Positions 56,900 to 64,000 of a DNA stretch of 64,000 bases are shown one piece after another. Each line of letters starts with the position of its first letter. Position 1 is the stretch's first letter. Location: NCBI GenBank assembly GCA_036852015.1, contig JAANDG010000299.1:1-64000 (forward strand), written 5' to 3'. Below the pieces are notes generated by a model. It was given only the letters and a program-made list of their open reading frames with translations. It ran no database searches and was not told the origin of the DNA. A program made the translations under genes and the position numbers. Source of the stretch: Pelodera strongyloides. Taxonomy: Eukaryota > Nematoda > Chromadorea > Rhabditida > Rhabditidae.

Positions 56900-57545
56900 C
56901 TGTGCGTGGCGTGAGCGTGACGTTCATTTTGACCTAAAACAAGTTATCTACTGTAATTACTACGTTGCGTTGTATAAAAATTGCTAATTACAGTACGCAT
57001 GAGGTGATTAAAGTTACGGTAAGTACCAAACTACGGCTACGGTATACTGTAATATGCACTTCTATAGGATACGGCATAGCAGTCAATATCAATAGAGTCT
57101 GGGTTTAGGAAAGATACGGTAACTGTACCTCTGGTTCGATCACCGGTTCGGTTACCACTAGAAATAACAGAAGGGAAATTAAGCATCCGAGTATAATTCC
57201 GACGGCGAGGTATGTGAATAACATTGTGGTAACTAGTTAGCGATAGACCAGCTCGCACTATTATGTGGGGAGAAAAGGTAGAAAATGAATTTGAGTGGAG
57301 TGGCATGCTTGGAGAATAATCTTTTCGAATTAATAATTTACTTGAGTAGGTACGTTTCAAGGTGTGGATATCAGTTTTAGCGTCAGAACTAAATAATTGG
57401 CGCTCAACTTGACTTTCTATGCAAATGTTGGCGTACACTGATGGAAACTTTGTCGGAGCGGGACTGGCCCACATACAGTGAGCGGCGTACAATTCATCGG
57501 CGGGTTGTTGGAGCGCCAGGAGCGAGCCGTTGCCTCGCGAATATG
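56900..57545 (-). CDS. Possible 5' exons of a minus-strand gene, head-to-head with CEP290
   Basis: A 151-codon frame (57492-57037), open further upstream to about 57545, has a donor at 57129 (AGAG|GTACAG). A 34-base exon candidate lies at 56933-56900. Ser/Thr/His-rich, no domain recognised (DELYAAHCMWASPAPTKF near its start). Phases from here do not reach the 56391-56486 exon in its open frame, so either an exon is missing or one of the pieces is false. Confidence 0.3.
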
Positions 57546-57830
57546 ATTATGAAAACTGCACGAAACTTAAGAATCTCTAACATGGAAAGTTTTATTAAAT
57601 TACTTGGTTGACGCTGCTGATGTCTTTTGGTTATTAATGTGTTGGCCTTCATAAAAAAAAATGCTTTACCGGAATTTCCAATGAGTTTTCGCTAACGTTT
57701 TCGTATCAACAATAACAAATATTATTATCACTCTTGGGATTAATGTTTCTTGCGTTGCATGCTAAATATGCAACTTGCTAATAAGCGCGTGCATCCTCCC
57801 TGGGCCCTCTCGGAAACACGCGCTGCCTTG

Positions 57831-57844
57831 GTTACCATGGGGAT
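57831..57844 (+). promoter_or_regulatory. Candidate RFX X-box upstream of CEP290
   Basis: GTTACCATGGGGAT matches the X-box pattern RYYNYY-N(1-3)-RRNRAC at every defined position but the last (T for C). It lies 487 bases before the CEP290 ATG and is set in a GC-richer patch. RFX factors control many ciliary genes in animals. Confidence 0.4.
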
Positions 57845-58317
57845 GGAGGGGCAAACTAAGGGGTACCCGAAGGGTACCAAGGGAATGGACGTGGTACCAC
57901 CTGCTTCTCATGCACACTCACTCCTGCAACCCATTCGAAACTTTCTTTATAGGCAAACGTTATTATTTAATTGTATTTGTGCTCGCCTTTGTTGTGATTT
58001 CTAAATGTTTTCTCGAAGTAGGCGCCATACTTTGAAGAAATCCTAGTTTTTGCTATACACCTAGTGTTTTCAACAAATATTGATATTATTATCTGAGAGT
58101 GATAATTAATAGTAATGTGCGGTCGTACCCATAATCAGTAGAGAAACAAACTCTCCGTGGGTCAAACGTCCCGCCCAGGCCCCGCACCTGAACACACACA
58201 CTGTCCGTCCGAGTTCCAGCGTTGTCCAGCCTTCTTCGTTTCACATATTTTAATTAATTTATATTGCAGGCTATCCATGAATAAATTTGGAATTGAAATC
58301 AGAAGAAATTATAAATA

Positions 58318-61300
58318 ATGTCGATTAATTTCGCGCAACTCAAGGATTTTGTCACTGGGGAATCGGATGACCTGGACAAGATTCATTTGTGGTACGAGAG
58401 GCTTTCGGAGGTATGAAGATAATGTAGAATAGTGAGGGAGAGAGAGGGTTAGAGAGCAAGAGAGAAAGAGAGAGAGGGAGAGAGAGGGAGAGAGAGAGAA
58501 AGTGAGAGAGAGAAGAGAGAGAGAGAGAGAGAAAAGATACCGAAGTAAAATGATAACTGTGCATTTTTTCCAGTACGAACTCGAAGGAAATGAAAGTCCG
58601 AAAGAAATCGACATTCTGGTGGCCGCCATGAAATATCTCATCAACTTTTCATTCACTGCCGCCGAGGAACTCAAGGTTGGTTAATAATTCATTTTGGAAC
58701 AAGTTGTAGCCAAGCCTAAGACCGAGCCTAACCCTAAGCGGCCTAAGCCGGGCCCCGAGCCTATGACCGTCCCTAACCCTAAGCAGCTATGTATCAGCCT
58801 AATCTCACAATCAGTCGAGGCACTTAGGCCTATGAAAAATTAAAGTTCTTGCAATGACTCTGAGGTTCTCTAAAAGTAAGCTTGCGAATATTGAGTGTTA
58901 TCTGGAGACAATAACTATGTAATAAAGTAATAACTACGTCCGTTTGAATTAATCATAAAATAAAATTTCACGATTTCTTTAGGAAGTGGCTGAGGGAGAA
59001 GCGATCGCGATGGCGGAAAGAGAGGCGCAGTGGGAGGAGACAAGGATTCGCATGAATGTACGTGAGGTTTTCTGTACATTGAGTTTCCCTTGAGCCTGAT
59101 CGTTTCGTACTCCGTCCACCTGGTGGTGCAGTGGTTAACGCATACGACACAGGCAAACGTCACGGGTTCGATTCCTGCCCTATTCGGACCCACTCCCACT
59201 AATTGTTTATAATTTGATCGCTGGGTAACGCTGGGTGACATAAATCGGCTTCCTGGGAAGATTGTACGCTTTCTTATATCGGTGTCTTTTACAGGAGGAG
59301 CTCGACGAACTACGCGAGAAATTGGCCGGTGGAGCTGTTGGACACGGAGAGGAAGTGTTCAGAGCGCAGGTCGACAGCCTGAAGGTGACTTAAAGCGGAC
59401 TAACACGTGGTTTATAGTGTGTCGGTGTGCTTCGCCACTGAATTCCCATGACCACACACGGTGTCGTTGCTTTTTGTGATTTACCGTAGAAGAGCCAAAA
59501 CATGAAAAACTTCCTCACTCAATTTTCACTTTTTTTCCTTAGGAGGAGAATCGTCAACTGCAACAAGCTGGCAGAGACAGGGACAGAGAAATGGCCGATC
59601 AAAGGGATAGGTGAGTGTGTGCGTTAATTCGGCACACTTTTTTTTTTTTTTTTTTGCGAAATCCCGAGGCGAGGGAACTATGGGCGATCCCTCCTGGCCC
59701 TAGCCCGAAGCCGTCGAGAAATTTGTCATCTGGAACTCGTCGCCTACTGCTCCGGACCTCTGCGGAACATGTCATAAGCAAATCAAGCTTTTGCATCTGA
59801 ACTCCCTTGAATAAAGGTGCACGCACTTGAAGCGTGAAAGAAATAAAAAAAAAATGTAATAGACCGCGTCTAGAAACAAAAAAAATCTGATCCGCCACTA
59901 GCTATATAATAGAGAAAGATGAGAGAAATTGGTGTTTTTTTTTCAATCTTTTAAAGCGAAATGCCAGCTCCTTTGGAAAATTTGCATATGATAAGCAAAT
60001 ACTATGTATCCTATGCTAATTTTGCGCGATTGCCGTGGACGATCGCGCAAAATTAGCATAGGATACATAGTATTTGCTTATCATATGCAAATTTTCCAAA
60101 GGAGCTGGCAATTCGCTTTAAAACTATATGACCACTTCAGATTTGAGAATCTTATGGCTCGAACTGAAGCTCTACAACGGGAGAGGGATTCTCTTTTGTA
60201 CAATGTGAGTGTTAGACGAAATTATCTGAAACACGGGTACTGTTATTGCTTTTCAACGTTTTCACTAATTGCTTGATATTTGAAATTCACTGGCTTACTA
60301 ATCTATGTTTATGATAAGTACTTTAATTATTGTATTTTTCGTTGCGTGTAGTGTAATTGATTGATTATTGCCTTTTCATGTGATATTTGCCTGTTTATGA
60401 TAATTACTGTGATTGCTTGATAATTACCTTTAGTATTCACAAATGGAGGATACTATTCGTGAACTGAATAGACGTTTATCCACTAAAGAAGACGTGAAAG
60501 ACGAGTGGGAAGGCAGGAAATTACGGCAACGAAACGAACAGGCAATTCAATTGAGCACACAGATACAGGTGGGCAATTGCGGGTAATTACAACATGGAAG
60601 CGGACGTACTGTAGCGTTGGCAATTGCTGCTAATTACAACATTGAAGGCGGAGGCGTGCGGAGGTACTGTAGCGTTGTTTCCACTACATACTGTTTATCC
60701 TGCCGTTTGGCTGGAAACATCACAAGTGTTCGAAAAGTAGTGAACGCTAGCCTCATTGTCAGTGGATGTCTTCGTCTTTTTTTAAAGCGAAATTAGGGCC
60801 GGTTTTTGAAACGTAGCTCAGGGACCTGCATGCCTATGCATTTATTCAAAGTGGGGTCGATTTTTTATGTTAATAATTTTAATTTGCCTATAATACATGG
60901 TACTGTGGTTATTTGACATACGTTTCATGAACCAGCCGCTCTTTCGCTTTAAACTTTTTTCTATATTTTGTTTTAAGCGGTCTTACAAGAAACAAGTGAT
61001 GCATGTAGGTTTAAAATTAGTAAGATTTCTGAGCTTTTGGCGAGCAGCGAGTCTCAAACTCAAACAAATTGCAGATTCTTTTCAGGTTGTAGTGGCTCAA
61101 AACGAGGAGTTGAGATCCGAGGTGGCGAGAGTGAGCGAAGCACTAGAGGAAGCAACTAGGCTCATTGAAAACACGGCGGCAAAGTAAGTACTTATATACA
61201 TAATCTTTTGCATAATTGGACAAACACCTAACAACCCATACTTCGGGTTCAACAAAAGTTGCTAGTCAACCAGCTAAATCCAGCTAAACCAGCTTTCCAC

Positions 61301-63745
61301 AGCAAAAGTCAGTTTTTTACCTGAGAAACTGATTGAAATCCAATAACATTTATCCGTTGCTTTAGGTATTCTGAACTGAGCGAAACTCTCGACAAAACCG
61401 AACACCAGCTACAATCGGTGGCCAAGGACAACATTGGGTTAAGAGAGAAGGTAATCAAGCATTTAGCAAAGGGAGGGGACGGCCTAGTGGTCTAAGGTCC
61501 TAGGCTCCGTGGACTTGTCTTGTGGGAAAGCTTGCAGGTTCGGCTCCACCCACAGGCAGACCATCCTTTTTCCATTAGATAGGCCAAATTTCTGTTGTGT
61601 TTTATGTAGTATACATTCCATTCTTGCTTTTCCTGGTTTTGTGATTTTATTTTAAAGTCACTACTGAAAAGTGATAATTTAAAATTCAGCTAGAAGAAAA
61701 AGAGCATATTCTTGCTGCGCAGACGGGTGACTTGAAGGACCGCGGTGCTACGTTGGAGGTAAGGATAAAGACTTGATTTTTATTTCTGAACTTTCTATCT
61801 TTGTCGCTTATTAATATACCGAGTTACTCCAAATAAGCTACAGTAGATAAAGCATTTGCTTTATATAAACGAGCTCTATTATGGTTATAACTTGCATGTG
61901 AAATCCGTTATGCCGTAAGCTCATAATTGTGTAGTTATGTTTATGTAAATATAAGTTAATACGTAACAGAGTAAACCTAATTCAATAAATAATATATCCT
62001 TCCAGGGAATAATTGAGAAGAAAAATGGGGAAATATCCGAGTTGACGCATAGGTTGGAGTTGGCTACGGTAGAAATTCAACAATTGCGAGCCAGAGTGCT
62101 CACTGATACCACAGCCGAGAGAGAAGCTGAACTGGAGAGACTTAGACAAGAGGTGAATAATTAAGATTTTTTAGAATTAAGCAATAAGGATTTATGGCTG
62201 CGTAATGGGTTATTGAGTAGATTTTTCTTTGAGGATTTTATTGAAATGTAAGCTATTATACGTGGTTTGCTATCATTTTGCCAGGAGCTCAACATGGCAC
62301 ACCATCGGCACGTTTGCATCTATTTGCGTTTGCATTTGCACATTTGTTGCAAGGTGTTACCCTTTTCTTATAAACGTTACATGTGGCTTAATTTGCCAAC
62401 CTTCTTATCATCATTTATATGATGCGCACTTGTATATTTATATGTGTCAATAAATTATTATTATTATACCAATAAAAACACCATTTCAGCTAGTCTCGGC
62501 AACAAAAATGGCCCGACAATTGTTTGGCGAGAGTGAGAGAGACGGAGAAGAACCGACAGTGCAATTGCAACTCCGAATTATGCAATTGGAAAACGTGGTC
62601 GAGGAGAAACAGCAAAAGGTTTTTGAATTTGCCCGAAGTACTGACGCGGCGTCATAGAAATACGTATGCCTAGGTGATCAGCTAACTGTTACTGATAAGG
62701 TATAAGGTGAACTGTATATCGCAGGGCACAGTACTGCAACGCCCATTGTGAAACACGGGTAGATGGATGTCAGCTTCACGCCTGACAAACGTGTAGAAGG
62801 AACATGGAACATTGTTGAATATCGATCCATACCATACGACGGCTCATCGATTGATTTCTAGTCGGACTCGGAATCCCCTAGTTTCTCGGGCCGAGCTCGG
62901 GAACAGTCTGCTTGTCCGTTGATTCTTCCGACAAATTTTCCTATTCCGAGCTCGGGCCGATTAAACACCTAGTAGGAAACTGGAAAAATCTCCCTGGTTT
63001 TCTTGGTCCAACTCGAAAACAAAGATCATTGATTGATTTTCTATACATTGAAGCAAAATCGTTTTAGATTGAAACTTTGCATGCGGACATGTCAGTGCTG
63101 GAGGATACTCTAGTTGGAAAAGACGAAAGTGTCAACGAATTAACAAAGAGAATTCATTGGTTGGAAACGGTGGGTGGACTTTTGTTTCGCTGGAATTTCT
63201 AAAAATTATATTTTTCGTGTTCTTCTTTCTCCGTAAAGTTGAAAAGGGTGTAAATGTTCTTGTAGATAACAACGGAGGTCCTTTCTGCCCACTGGTATAG
63301 GGGTGACAAAGTGGAATGTGTTAATTAATATTGGTTATGTTTATGGGCTTATGGTGCAAGTTGGTGTGACAAAGTAACAAATGGTGTAAACTAATGTAAT
63401 ATTTTATTGAGCACAAAGCAAATGTTGTTTGCAAATAGCTTTTTTAAAGCGAAGTGCCGGCCGGATTTTGAAACACATAGAGTTTACCAGCATTCGTATA
63501 CAGCTTATGCCAATGACAATAAATTCCAATAAAAAATCTAGCTAAATTCGAGTAAATGAGCATAAACGTTTCAACAACCAGCCGGTACTTCGCTTTAAAG
63601 GTCGTAGAACTTGAAATATGTGAAATATTTTTTGTTTTAGTTGCAATTCGGCGATGCTGCGGATGAATTGAGGAAATTAAAGGAACAACTCAAGTTCCGT
63701 GATGAGCAAATTGGAAAACTTCAGCGACAATGCACACTTCTACAG
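58318..63745 (+). CDS. CEP290: Centrosomal/ciliary transition-zone protein CEP290, N-terminal part
   Basis: Long coiled-coil protein of the ciliary transition zone. Coding exons: 58318-58410, 58574-58675, 58983-59057, 59295-59384, 59543-59610, 60141-60204, 60434-60568, 61086-61183, 61366-61450, 61690-61758, 62006-62152, 62490-62618, 63068-63169 and 63641-63745. The 5' UTR exon begins at 58270. All junctions keep phase, giving 454 residues that continue past the window. The start has the family's globular N-terminus (short acidic DDLDKIHLWYERL, then IDILVAAMKYLINFSFTAAE), followed by Glu/Gln/Arg-rich heptads. Exon 14 (ADELRKLKEQLKFRDEQIGK) aligns with the vertebrate segment around EIKNCKNQIKIRDREIEIL at a similar distance from the N-terminus (vertebrate about 490). 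Many other coiled-coil proteins could mimic the heptads, but the N-terminal segment and this motif together favour CEP290. Confidence 0.8.
58430..58535. repeat. (GA)n tract in CEP290 intron 1
   Basis: About 100 bases of GAGAGA simple repeat filling most of a 163-base intron. Confidence 0.9.
59122..59180 (+). repeat. tRNA-derived (SINE-like) element in CEP290 intron 3
   Basis: A-box-like TGGTGCAGTGGTTAACGC and B box GGGTTCGATTCC, 23 bases apart. Confidence 0.55.
59951..60121. mobile_element. Near-perfect 171-base fold-back in CEP290 intron 5
   Basis: TTAAAGCGAAATGCCAGCTC and TTTGCATATGATAAGCAAAT on the left. The exact complement on the right, with only one or two mismatches and a tiny central spacer (GCCGTGGAC). 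TTAA at both edges. Same family as 24950-25120. Confidence 0.95.
60782..60952. mobile_element. TTAAAGCG-ended MITE in CEP290 intron 7
   Basis: TTAAAGCGAAATTAGGGCCG left, CAGCCGCTCTTTCGCTTTAA right, TTAA at both edges. Confidence 0.85.
61481..61552 (+). repeat. tRNA-derived (SINE-like) element in CEP290 intron 9
   Basis: GGCCTAGTGGTCTAAGGT (A box) and GGTTCGGCTCCACC (B box) with a Leu/Ser-tRNA-like spacing. Arms do not close cleanly. Confidence 0.5.
63444..63598. mobile_element. TTAAAGCG-ended MITE in CEP290 intron 13
   Basis: TTAAAGCGAAGTGCCGGCCG left, CAGCCGGTACTTCGCTTTAA right. It lies 43 bases before exon 14. Confidence 0.9.
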
Positions 63746-64000
63746 GTGGACATGAGTTTTTATTCGAATATTTGAATGCTGCAGAAAATATTGGAAACTT
63801 AGGTCTGTGGTTGCGCTAGGGATAACGACTGTGCTTAACCTCGGACTGTTTCGTAGCTTACAGTTTAGGGACAGTTTAGAGTTAAGGTAACGTTGGCCTA
63901 GGTACCTAGGTTTAACAAGGAACACGGGATGCATCAGTGTGGCTTATGGTATCTTCCTCAATAGAGTTTCATTTAAAGGGATCGGCTCACCTTAAATTGT

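Overview
This is a stretch of an AT-rich animal nuclear genome. Protein-coding information is split into short exons with GT-AG introns. There are no bacterial-style operons, RNA polymerase gene clusters or CRISPR arrays. Four loci can be recognised from spliced exons whose reading phases agree across introns: the 3' part of a WASH-complex subunit gene (WASHC3/CCDC53, + strand, left edge), a GSK3-interaction-protein gene (GSKIP, - strand, 24.3-25.6 kb), a complete YEATS-domain acetyl-lysine reader gene of the AF9/ENL type (+ strand, 52.6-55.6 kb), and the 5' third of the centrosome/cilium transition-zone gene CEP290 (+ strand, 58.3 kb to the right edge). A cilium gene, a WASH-complex gene and very small introns fit a non-vertebrate metazoan such as a sponge or another early-branching animal. 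I cannot place the species from sequence alone.

Layout. 0.2-2.9 kb: end of WASHC3 and a 270-bp direct duplication covering part of one exon. 3.4-3.7 kb: a cluster of ACTACCCC/GGGGTAGT motifs. 4.9-9.0 kb: a + strand multi-exon gene with the second half of an SH3 domain and proline-rich exons, CD2AP/CIN85-like. 9.96-15.0 kb: a small + strand gene of unknown function whose second intron has been filled by repeats. 10.6-14.0 and 20.5-23.2 kb: two copies of the same 2.6-kb interspersed repeat, one carrying a nested transposon. 15.1-19.95 kb: a nest of LTR-retrotransposon pieces including one intact Gag-like ORF fused to the two ends of an Env-like protein. 24.3-25.6 kb: GSKIP. 25.6-39 kb: gene-poor, rich in (GA)n tracts and fold-back elements. 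39.3-43.0 kb: the first exons of an unrecognised - strand gene. 43-52.5 kb: gene-poor, many inverted-repeat elements. 52.6-55.6 kb: YEATS gene. 56.4-57.5 kb: possible - strand gene, head-to-head with CEP290. 58.3-63.7 kb: fourteen CEP290 exons.

The dominant non-genic signal is a family of short elements with inverted termini beginning TTAAAGCG and flanked by or ending in TTAA. At least twelve copies lie between 11 and 64 kb, in introns and between genes. Some are nested, some abut another TTAA-ended element, and two or three related copies are nearly perfect 170-bp fold-backs. Several tRNA-derived (SINE-like) pieces, long (TA)n tracts directly in front of 3' splice sites, and tandem repeats of 21 to 230 bp are also present.

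The genes are not obviously functionally linked to one another. I did not find a clearly new molecular system. The best leads are the TTAA element superfamily, the deleted Gag-Env retroelement, the split SH3 exon, and the unrecognised genes at 10-15 kb and 39-43 kb.
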